64,000 nucleotides of DNA from JAVBLG01 sp031553655 (lineage in GTDB: Bacteria; Desulfobacterota; Desulfovibrionia; Desulfovibrionales; Desulfovibrionaceae). Below the pieces are notes generated by a model, which saw only the letters and a program-made list of their open reading frames with translations, did not search any database and was not told where the DNA came from. Within the stretch, counting starts at the first letter, position 1. The number at the start of each line of letters is the position of its first letter. A program made the position numbers and the translations under genes. Positions 33,196 through 40,833 of the stretch are shown here, one piece after another. The stretch is from contig JAVBLG010000023.1 of NCBI GenBank assembly GCA_031553655.1, positions 1-64,000 on the forward strand, given 5' to 3'.

Positions 33196-33283
33196 CTCTG
33201 CCTGCGGCAGCAATCTTTTTTATTGCGGTCGAGTACCGTAAGAGTACACTCCCTCCATAAAAAAGATTGCTGCCTTGGCAGAG
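33196..33283. repeat. Long hairpin sharing the core of the 152-bp elements but with different arms
   Basis: CTCTGCC at 33196 and GGCAGCAATCTTTTTTAT at 33206-33223 pair with ATAAAAAAGATTGCTGCC at 33257-33274 and GGCAGAG at 33277-33283. The loop (33224-33256) contains GGTCGAGTACC and AGAGTACACTC. Read on the other strand, this is the core of elements A, B and C with one or two changes. The arms share nothing with those elements' arms, and the outer terminal repeats are absent. It lies 32 bp after the BMP gene. Confidence 0.75.
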
Positions 33284-33451
33284 AACAAAAATTCACGCGC
33301 CACCCCGCGCAGTGGTCTTGCTAAACAAAAGCCTGCTTTAACTTAGAATGATTGCCGAAATTTTTCTTTTCAGGTACACGTTCTCAAAGAGAATGTATTC
33401 CGAACAAAATTAATACCAAATTTAATGCAATCCGCACAGGATTTTTTATAT

Positions 33452-34768
33452 ATGAGTACCCTCACTCCCCGCGAAATAGTGGCCGAATTGGACAAGTACG
33501 TTGTTGGGCAGGATAATGCCAAACGAATGGTGGCCGTGGCCGTGCGCAACCGCTGGCGCAGGCAACGCCTTGCCCCGGAATTACGCGACGAAGTGGCCCC
33601 GAAAAATATTATTATGATGGGTCCCACCGGCGTGGGCAAAACCGAAATCGCCCGACGTCTGGCCAAGCTTTGCGGCGCGCCCTTTGTGAAGGTTGAGGCC
33701 ACCAAGTTCACCGAAGTGGGCTATGTGGGGCGCGATGTGGAATCAATGGTGCGCGATCTGATGGAAATAGGCATAAATCAGATGCGTGAAGAAGAAAACG
33801 CAAGGGTCAAGGCCGCTGCCGAAGCCGCCGCCGAATCGCGGCTGATGGATTTGCTTCTGCCCTCATCTTTCGGGCAGGATCCGGGACGAGAAGGCACCCG
33901 TGAAAAGCTGCGCGCCCAATTCCGCCAGGGGTTCATGAATGACCGCGAAGTGGAGATGGAAGTTACCGAGCAACCCGGCCTGTCAATAGACCTTTTCGCC
34001 ATTCCGGGAATGGAAAACATGCGCCAGCAAATGCAGGACATGTTCAGCAAAAGTATGCCCAGCAAAAGCCGCCGCCGCAAAATGAAGGTTTCCGAAGCCT
34101 TCAAAATTCTGGTGCAGGAAGAATCCACCAAGCTGGTGGATCAGGATTCTTTGGTGGAAAGAGCCCTTGAACGTGTGGAGCAGACCGGTATAATATTTAT
34201 CGACGAACTCGACAAGGTAGCCAGCTCCAGTCCCAACCGCTCTTCCGACATCTCCCGCGAAGGCGTGCAGCGCGACTTGCTGCCCGTGGTGGAAGGGAGC
34301 GTGGTAAACACCAAACATGGCATGGTGCGCACAGATCATATTTTATTCATTGCCGCCGGAGCTTTCCATTTCAGCAAGCCGTCCGATCTCATTCCTGAAC
34401 TTCAGGGCCGCTTTCCGCTGCGGGTGGAACTTGAGCCGCTTGGCCGCGCGGAATTTCTGCGCATACTCACCGAGCCCGACAATGCTCTCACCCGCCAATA
34501 CAGCGCCCTGCTGGCCACCGAAGACGTGCATATTTCCTTCTCGCCCGACGGGCTTGAAGAAATAGCCGCCTTTGCTGAGGAAACCAATGCCAGCACAGAA
34601 AATATAGGCGCGCGCAGACTGTATACCATTATGGAAAAAATTTTGGCCGACATATCCTTTGACGCCCCCGACCGCCCCGGAACCCAAATAATGGTGGACA
34701 GGGAGTACGTTTCCGAACATCTCAGCGATGTGCGCGAAGACAAGGATCTGAGCCGCTATATTTTGTAA
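33452..34768 (+). CDS. hslU: HslU, ATPase subunit of the HslUV protease
   Basis: A 438-residue AAA+ unfoldase starting at MSTLTPREIV. Signature segments are LDKYVVGQDNAKRMVAVAV, Walker A GPTGVGKTEIARRLAK, KVEATKFTEVGYVGRDVES, the I-domain, Walker B IIFIDELDKVA and the sensor/C-terminal ENIGARRLYTIME. It unfolds proteins and feeds them to the HslV peptidase. hslV, commonly next to hslU, is not upstream (a BMP gene and a hairpin are there) and not downstream. An AGGA lies before the ATG. Confidence 0.95.
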   Translation: MSTLTPREIVAELDKYVVGQDNAKRMVAVAVRNRWRRQRLAPELRDEVAPKNIIMMGPTGVGKTEIARRLAKLCGAPFVKVEATKFTEVGYVGRDVESMVRDLMEIGINQMREEENARVKAAAEAAAESRLMDLLLPSSFGQDPGREGTREKLRAQFRQGFMNDREVEMEVTEQPGLSIDLFAIPGMENMRQQMQDMFSKSMPSKSRRRKMKVSEAFKILVQEESTKLVDQDSLVERALERVEQTGIIFIDELDKVASSSPNRSSDISREGVQRDLLPVVEGSVVNTKHGMVRTDHILFIAAGAFHFSKPSDLIPELQGRFPLRVELEPLGRAEFLRILTEPDNALTRQYSALLATEDVHISFSPDGLEEIAAFAEETNASTENIGARRLYTIMEKILADISFDAPDRPGTQIMVDREYVSEHLSDVREDKDLSRYIL

Positions 34769-34852
34769 TTTTTATTGTATTTAAAGAGCTTGGCTATTCA
34801 AACACCCAAGTCTCGCCCAAATTTTATTTTCATACACTTTTCAAGGATTTAT

Positions 34853-37441
34853 ATGACTGATTCTCAGAATGACGCCGAATCGCAAACAGTTCCCGAACTT
34901 CCCAAAGGCAAAAAAAGCGCCTCGGCCCCAAAAACCGTAAAGGCAACAAAGCCTGAAAAAACAAAAACCACAGCCACGAAGGGGCAGGAAAAAGAAACAC
35001 AGGCCCCCAAAAACAAGGCACGCACAACCAAAGCGAGCACAACCAAAGCGAGCACAGCTAAAACCGGCGCAACTAAAACCAGCACAGCCAAAACCGCTAC
35101 CTCCCCAAAAAGCAGGGCTAAGACTGCAAAGGACGCCGACGTGAACGCGCTCCGGACAACTGCCGAGCGCGACTTGGTGGCCGTATCTGCGGAAACTGTC
35201 GCTATAGACACGCCCCTGGCAGAAGCCGATGTTCCCGCAGAGCTCCGGGCAACTGCCGAACCAGAAGCGTTGGCTATGTCTGCGTCTGCGGAAGCTGCCT
35301 CTATAGACACCCCCTCGGCGACTTTGGCAGAAGCCGAAGTGCCCGCCGAGTCCAGGACAACTTCAGCCAAGCCCGACGCGTCGGCCGTATCTTCGGAAAG
35401 TGCTATTGATACGCCCCCGACGGAGTTGATAAGAGACTATACTCCTGCCGCGCCGCCCCAAAAAGCGTCAATTTCCACTACGTTGGCTGTACCCGTGCCT
35501 GATGCGCCGACACTTGAGGCGACGATTGACGCGTCTTCAACGTCTTCCACGGAACTCGATGTCGCTGCCCCTGATACCGCAACAGAGGATAAAATCGAGC
35601 AAGCCCGCAAAAGCCGCCGAGGCAGACGTGGCGGAAGAGGCCGCAACAAAAAACCCCTGGCCATCCATGACGCGGAAATAACTGCGGAAACTCAGGACGA
35701 CAACGAAGAAGATTTGCCGAAAAAGTTTTCCCTGCATGGCGAAAACGCTTATCCGAACGAAAACGTTCTGTTGAATGATGAGACGCAAGAAGAACGCGGC
35801 TACGATCTGCCCTTACGCGAAAGCTTTGACGAAGATGTGCCGGAAGATGCCGATACCCTCCCCCAATCGGATGATGACGGCATTTCCTCCGTCTTCGAAG
35901 CGGAGCAGGAAGCTTCCAAGCCGCCCAAACCGGAAAAAGGCAAGGCAATAAAAGCCAAGCCCAAGTCGCCGGCTATAAAAGCCAAGGTTCAGGCCATGGC
36001 CGGAAGGCGCAAAATGTTCATCAGCGTGGTGCCCGGCGAACAAGTTGAAGTTGTGCTGTCCGAGGAAGGCGCAGTGCATGAATATTACTTGGAAATGTCT
36101 CATCAGGCCAAGTTCAAGGGCAATATATACAAGGGGATCATTCATAATATTGACGCCAATCTTCAGGCCGCCTTCGTCAACTACGGAGCGGCCAAAAACG
36201 GCTTCCTGCAAATAGACGAGGTGCATCCGGAATATTATCTAACCACGCATGAGCCGGCCAAGGGCAAAAAATTTCCCCCCATACAAAAGGTGCTTAAAGC
36301 CGGACAGGAAGTGCTGGTTCAGGTAGTTAAAGAACCGGCAGGCAGCAAGGGAGCTTTTCTGACTACCTGGCTTTCCCTGGCCGGACGCTTTCTGGTGCTT
36401 ACCCCGGGACAAGAGCAGATCGGTATATCCCGTAAAGTTGACAACGACGAAGAACGCGGTCGCCTGCGCGAACTGATCAACGGGCTCGACCCCGGCAGTG
36501 GTCTTGGAGTAATTGTGCGCACAGTGAGCGCCGGCACATCCAAAACTACGCTCAAAAACGACCTGATGTACCTGAAGCGTCTATGGAAAGACATCAGAAA
36601 GCGTGGCACTACCGAAACATCCCCGGCCTTAATCCATGAGGAACCGGGGTTGGCAGCCCGCGCCGTGCGCGACTACCTCACCGACGACGTACAGGAAATT
36701 TGGGTGGACGACGAGGCGGTGGCAACCTCTGTACGTGACATGGCCGGGCTGCTCTTTCCCCGCAAATCCAACTTGGTGAAAGTGCACAACGACGACAAGC
36801 ACGGCATGTGGGAACGTTTCAACCTGCAACGCCAGCTGGAGCAAATCTACGCCCGCGAAGTCAATCTGCCCTCAGGCGGACGCTTGGTCTTTGACCAGAC
36901 CGAAGCGCTCATGGCCATAGACATCAACTCCGGAAAAATATCCGGCAAGGGCAACTTCGAGGCCATGGCCTTCAAAACCAACCTTGAAGCGGCCGAAGCT
37001 ATTCCCCGCCAACTTAAACTGCGTGACATAGGCGGTCAGATAGTTATCGACTTTATTGAATTGCGTGACAAGAACAATATCCGCGAAGTGGAAAAAATCC
37101 TGCGTAATGCAATGAAAAATGACCGCGCCCGCAACGATGTGGGCCGCATGAGTTCCTTCGGCCTGCTCGAAATGGTGCGCCAACGCACCGGCTCGTCGGC
37201 TTTGGCCATCAGCATGGAGCAATGCCCTTGCTGCAAAGGAACCGGGCTGCGTCGCAACATGGAATGGCAGTCATTACAAACCCTGCGCGAAATCAGCTTC
37301 AAAGCCCGTAATACCGGAGGTGACGTCCTCGTGTATGAAGCTCCCCCCGAGCTCGGGCTGTATCTGCTCAACCACAAGCGTGACCGCCTGCGCGAAATGG
37401 AAATACAGTTGGGTAAACTAATTGAGATAAGAATTAAATAG
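34853..37441 (+). CDS. RNase E/G family endoribonuclease with a long disordered N-terminus
   Basis: An 862-residue protein; ATG 34853 follows AAGGA. The first ~380 residues are low-complexity. A Lys/Thr/Ala tract has repeats such as TKASTTKASTAKTGATKTST, followed by three imperfect repeats of an Ala/Glu-rich unit ending AIDTP, and then a basic patch KSRRGRRGGRGRNKK. The conserved part follows: an S1 domain (FKGNIYKGIIHNIDANLQ, AKNGFLQIDEV), the DNase-I-like catalytic region (TEALMAIDINSGKISG, then FIELRD) and the zinc link CPCCKGTGLR. It processes rRNA and mRNA. Disordered extensions of RNase E are usually C-terminal, so this arrangement is notable. Confidence 0.88.
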   Translation: MTDSQNDAESQTVPELPKGKKSASAPKTVKATKPEKTKTTATKGQEKETQAPKNKARTTKASTTKASTAKTGATKTSTAKTATSPKSRAKTAKDADVNALRTTAERDLVAVSAETVAIDTPLAEADVPAELRATAEPEALAMSASAEAASIDTPSATLAEAEVPAESRTTSAKPDASAVSSESAIDTPPTELIRDYTPAAPPQKASISTTLAVPVPDAPTLEATIDASSTSSTELDVAAPDTATEDKIEQARKSRRGRRGGRGRNKKPLAIHDAEITAETQDDNEEDLPKKFSLHGENAYPNENVLLNDETQEERGYDLPLRESFDEDVPEDADTLPQSDDDGISSVFEAEQEASKPPKPEKGKAIKAKPKSPAIKAKVQAMAGRRKMFISVVPGEQVEVVLSEEGAVHEYYLEMSHQAKFKGNIYKGIIHNIDANLQAAFVNYGAAKNGFLQIDEVHPEYYLTTHEPAKGKKFPPIQKVLKAGQEVLVQVVKEPAGSKGAFLTTWLSLAGRFLVLTPGQEQIGISRKVDNDEERGRLRELINGLDPGSGLGVIVRTVSAGTSKTTLKNDLMYLKRLWKDIRKRGTTETSPALIHEEPGLAARAVRDYLTDDVQEIWVDDEAVATSVRDMAGLLFPRKSNLVKVHNDDKHGMWERFNLQRQLEQIYAREVNLPSGGRLVFDQTEALMAIDINSGKISGKGNFEAMAFKTNLEAAEAIPRQLKLRDIGGQIVIDFIELRDKNNIREVEKILRNAMKNDRARNDVGRMSSFGLLEMVRQRTGSSALAISMEQCPCCKGTGLRRNMEWQSLQTLREISFKARNTGGDVLVYEAPPELGLYLLNHKRDRLREMEIQLGKLIEIRIK

Positions 37442-37505
37442 AGCGTGTTACGCATAAAATTAAGTAAATGTTCAGACGGCCCGAATATTGTCCGGGCCGT
37501 CTGGA
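37439..37505 (+). terminator. TAGAGC-family repeat, copy R4; terminator between convergent genes
   Basis: It begins with the TAG stop of the RNase gene (TAGAGCGTGTTACGCATAAA). CAGACGGCCCG at 37473-37483 pairs with CGGGCCGTCTG at 37493-37503. The stop and last dozen codons of the convergent AraC-type gene also lie within it. Confidence 0.75.
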
Positions 37506-38425
37506 CTGGCCACAAGCCCCGCCGCTCGCATCCTGCTTACATCCCTGTGTGGAGGCTCGCCGAATTCGCGCTTATACTCCCGGTTAAACTGGGTCACGCT
37601 CTCATAACCTACGGCAAGCGCGGCTGTAGCGGCATCTTCATCACCGACCAGCATCAAACGCTGCGCTTCATACAGACGCAGGCGCTTCTGGAATTGCAAC
37701 GGACTCAGCGTGGTCACCTGCCGAAAATGCCGATGAAATGTGGACTCCGCCATATTGACCCGTTTGGCCAGCGCATCAATCTGCAACGATTCCCTATAAT
37801 TTTCTCGCAGCCAACTGATGGCCTGGGCAATCTGGTTGCTTTGCGTGCCCAAAGTGCTGACCAGGCGCATACACCATCCCTGCGGCCCGGTAAGCAGGTA
37901 ATAGTGAATTTCTCGAATAATCATGGGCGCAAGAATTGGTATGCGCGCCGGCTTTTCAAGAAGATGCACAAGCCGTAAAAACGCGTCAAGTAGTTCTGGA
38001 GTGGAGTCGTCGATTGCTATACCCTTATATGATCCGGAAACCGGTTTTTGCGCAGGTGGAACATCCACAGCGAGCCGCGTTACAAGGTATCTGTCCAAAT
38101 TGACGGACAGCGCCAGAAAAGGCTTTTTTTTTGAAGCGTCGATAATCTGACTCACGCTGGGCATGTCTACCCCGGCGACCATGCAAGAGCCTTCACCGTA
38201 GCGATATTCCTCATTTCCAATTATGGAGCGCTTAAAGCCCTGAAGTACCACGCTTATGGTAGGACGGTAGAAACAGCTTGCGCATCGGTCAGCCTCGTCT
38301 ATGCGCGCCAACAACAGACCGCCGACATCGGTTTGAATTTTTCCCGACCCCGGCAGTCGCTGTAAAACTTTGCCTTTCAGTTGTTCGTTTATCAGCACTA
38401 TGCTGCTATTTACGTTTTTTTCCAT
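37472..38425 (-). CDS. AraC-family transcriptional regulator (AraC_N type)
   Basis: A 317-residue protein. The start MEKNVNSS at 38425 has GGAG seven bases upstream and is preferred to the ATG at 38476. The N-terminal AraC_N domain is recognisable by RPTISVVLQGFKR and EYRYGEGSCMVAGVDMP. The C-terminal double HTH contains IDALAKRVNMAESTFHRHF and VGYESVTQFNREYKREFGEP. Regulators of this type often control divergent aldehyde- or quinone-reducing oxidoreductases. Here the divergent genes are an exported flavodoxin and a ferredoxin-tailed aldo/keto reductase, the likely targets. Confidence 0.9.
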   Translation of the reverse strand: MEKNVNSSIVLINEQLKGKVLQRLPGSGKIQTDVGGLLLARIDEADRCASCFYRPTISVVLQGFKRSIIGNEEYRYGEGSCMVAGVDMPSVSQIIDASKKKPFLALSVNLDRYLVTRLAVDVPPAQKPVSGSYKGIAIDDSTPELLDAFLRLVHLLEKPARIPILAPMIIREIHYYLLTGPQGWCMRLVSTLGTQSNQIAQAISWLRENYRESLQIDALAKRVNMAESTFHRHFRQVTTLSPLQFQKRLRLYEAQRLMLVGDEDAATAALAVGYESVTQFNREYKREFGEPPHRDVSRMRAAGLVASPDGPDNIRAV

Positions 38426-38640
38426 CGGTAGTCTCCAATCGGCTGAAACGGCTTCGGCTATAATCTTGTTTTCCATAGTACACCACTGCCTATACGGCTC
38501 GATATTAGAGCGGATAAGGCAAGAATCTGGCGGAATCGTGTCTACAGACTTTGGCTCTGCGGAGTTATACAAGTAGCAGGAATAGAACGGTCCGGCTCCT
38601 GCAAGAACACGAAATACGCTTTCAACTAAGGAGACTCTAA

Positions 38641-39192
38641 GTGAAGTACATTATTTTAGCTATAGCCATATACGTGGCTGTTATGGCCTCAAGCGCGGAA
38701 GCAGCTGAAGGCGGGCGTCAAAAAGTGCTGATCGTATATTATTCATATTCGGGCAATACCAAAACGGTTGCGGAAAAACTACAGGCCAAAACCGGGGCGG
38801 ACATATTCAGAATTGAGACGGTTCGCGCATATCCCTCTGTATACAAGGAGCTCACAGATGAAGCCAAACGGGAATTAAAGGAAAATGATTTGCCCGCTCT
38901 GAAAGGAGACCTTCCTGATATGGCCTCATACGATCTGATTCTGGTAGGAGGTCCGGTATGGTGGTATACGGTAGCCACGCCGGTGATGAGCTTTTTGCGG
39001 CAGGCTGATTTCGCAGGCAAAAAAACCGCGGCCTTTTGCACGCATGGCGGCGGGATAGGCCAATATTTTCCCCATTTCAAGGAACAGGCCAAAAACGCCA
39101 TTGTGCTTGAAGGCCTTCCCCTGCGCGGCAGCAATGCCGGAAACGCCGCAACGGATAAAGCTTTGGACGCATGGCTGGCAAAGTTAAGGTAG
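38641..39192 (+). CDS. Exported flavodoxin
   Basis: A 183-residue protein with a GTG start after AAGGAG. The N-terminal 22 residues form a signal peptide (IILAIAIYVAVMASSAEAA). The flavodoxin FMN phosphate loop is YYSYSGNTKTVAE, with VGGPVWWYTVATPV and FCTHGGGIGQYF supplying the isoalloxazine loops. Flavodoxins are normally cytoplasmic one-electron carriers; periplasmic or anchored versions are fewer. It is 13 bp upstream of the aldo/keto reductase gene and divergent from the AraC-type regulator. Confidence 0.88.
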   Translation: MKYIILAIAIYVAVMASSAEAAEGGRQKVLIVYYSYSGNTKTVAEKLQAKTGADIFRIETVRAYPSVYKELTDEAKRELKENDLPALKGDLPDMASYDLILVGGPVWWYTVATPVMSFLRQADFAGKKTAAFCTHGGGIGQYFPHFKEQAKNAIVLEGLPLRGSNAGNAATDKALDAWLAKLR

Positions 39193-39205
39193 AGAGGAAA
39201 ATATC

Positions 39206-40363
39206 ATGCAAACCCGCGCTGTGGGCAATACCGGCATACAGGCAAGCATCATCGGCCTTGGAGCCGAACATTTGGACAACCAACCCCGTGAACTGTCCGA
39301 CGAGGTAATCGGGGCCGCCATAGACAACGGCATCAATATTATGGATTTGTTCATGCCCGGAGAAACCGTGCGCGCCCATATCGGCCGCGCCTTGGCCGGG
39401 AGGCGCGATAAAATGCTCATCCAGGGGGCCATCGGTTCCGTGGATCTGCGGGAACAATATGATGTCAGCCGTGATCTTGCCGTGTGCCAACGTTATTTTG
39501 AGAACCTGCTGCGTTGCCTCAATACCGATTATATCGACTTCGGCATGCTATTTTTTGTGGACGCCCATGCCGACATTGACGCCATGTTGGATAACGGCAT
39601 TGTGGACTATGCCCGTGAGCTGAAGCTTAACGGCACAATTCGAGCCCTCGGAGCCAGCGTTCACAATCCGGACACGGCCAGACGATTGGTCACGGAGGGA
39701 TTGGTGGATATGCTGCTTTTCAGCATCAATCCGGCCTTTGACATGATGCCGGGCTCGGCGGACATTCTCCAAATGACGGGGGAAACCTCCACGTCCCTGG
39801 TGACGCGCATGGATCCCGAGCGCGCCGCGCTGTATCGCCTGTGCCAGAGCCGGGGCGTGGGCATCACCGTCATGAAAACCTTCGGAGCCGGCAAGCTGCT
39901 GTCCACCGAACACAGCCCCTTTGCCAAGGCTCTGACCCCTGGCCAGTGCATTCATTACGCCTTGACCCGCCCGGCGGTGGCCAGTGTTTTGATCGGTTGC
40001 AGATCCCGGGCGGAAGTTGAGGAGGCAGCGGCTTATACGCGCCTTAATGACGCGGAGCGTGACTATTCAGAAGCTATCAGCGCCTTCCGCGAAGACGGAA
40101 AGGGCGGATTCACCGGCTCCTGCGTATATTGCAACCACTGCCTGCCCTGCCCATCGGAAATTGATATCGCTTCAGTGAACAAATATCTGGATATCGCTAA
40201 ATTGGATGAAGCGCATATTCCGCCGAGCATTGCGCAGCATTACCGCTCCCTTAGCGCTCACGCTTCCGCTTGTGTGGAATGCGGCAATTGCGAAAACCGT
40301 TGCCCGTTTGCCGTGCCTGTTATTGAGAATATGCGCAACGCTGCAGACTTATTTGGTATATGA
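39206..40363 (+). CDS. Aldo/keto reductase with C-terminal [4Fe-4S] ferredoxin motifs
   Basis: A 385-residue protein. The N-terminal AKR barrel is preserved (TRAVGNTGIQASIIGLGAE, IGRALAGRRDKMLIQ, DYIDFGMLFFVDAH). Cysteine clusters CVYCNHCLPCP near residue 308 and CVECGNCENRCP near 352 bind iron-sulfur centres. Such fused AKRs are common in anaerobes. The Tyr/Lys catalytic pair of canonical AKRs is not clear, so the reaction could be ferredoxin-linked instead of NADPH-linked. It probably works with the flavodoxin encoded immediately upstream. Confidence 0.88.
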   Translation: MQTRAVGNTGIQASIIGLGAEHLDNQPRELSDEVIGAAIDNGINIMDLFMPGETVRAHIGRALAGRRDKMLIQGAIGSVDLREQYDVSRDLAVCQRYFENLLRCLNTDYIDFGMLFFVDAHADIDAMLDNGIVDYARELKLNGTIRALGASVHNPDTARRLVTEGLVDMLLFSINPAFDMMPGSADILQMTGETSTSLVTRMDPERAALYRLCQSRGVGITVMKTFGAGKLLSTEHSPFAKALTPGQCIHYALTRPAVASVLIGCRSRAEVEEAAAYTRLNDAERDYSEAISAFREDGKGGFTGSCVYCNHCLPCPSEIDIASVNKYLDIAKLDEAHIPPSIAQHYRSLSAHASACVECGNCENRCPFAVPVIENMRNAADLFGI

Positions 40364-40615
40364 ATCCGGAATGGAGTCGCGCGTCTGCCAACTTGTCGAT
40401 AGCACTTCTTATATGGCCCCCTTTCAGATCAAGTCGAAACTACCCCTAGAGACGCGTCTGGAAAAAGACATAAAAAAAGGACCCGCCCTCGTCTTTGGGG
40501 AAGAACCAGAAAAAGGACGCGGTAAACCGCCTGCCCGAAATCCCTCTGTATGACCAAACTCGTATGACCAAAATTTAAGGGGTCATACCAACTTGGTACA
40601 ACCCCTTGAAATTAC

Positions 40616-40692
40616 TGGCGCGCCCGAAGCGATTCGAACGCCTGACCTACAGGTTCGTAGCCTGTTGCTCTATCCAGCTGAGCTACGGGCGC
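40616..40692 (-). tRNA. tRNA-Arg (anticodon ACG), CCA encoded
   Basis: On the minus strand the acceptor GCGCCCG (40692-40686) pairs with CGGGCGC, followed by discriminator G and CCA at 40618-40616. The anticodon stem ACAGG/CCTGT holds the loop CTACGAA, reading ACG. The T-arm has GTTCGAATC. The D-arm AGCTCAGCTGGATAGAGC is standard. Upstream and downstream gaps (40364-40615, 40693-40833) hold no gene; a weak hairpin AAGGGGT/ACCCCTT lies near 40577-40608. Confidence 0.95.
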
Positions 40693-40833
40693 GCAAGAAC
40701 AGTTTTTATCAAATCACCATGTGCTCGTCAACATTTTTTTTGCAAAAAATGAATATTTTTTCAAAGTAGTTTTTCTGGCTCGCGGGAGATGGTAAACGCA
40801 CCTCTCACTTTTCCTGGTTTCCCCAGGCATTTG

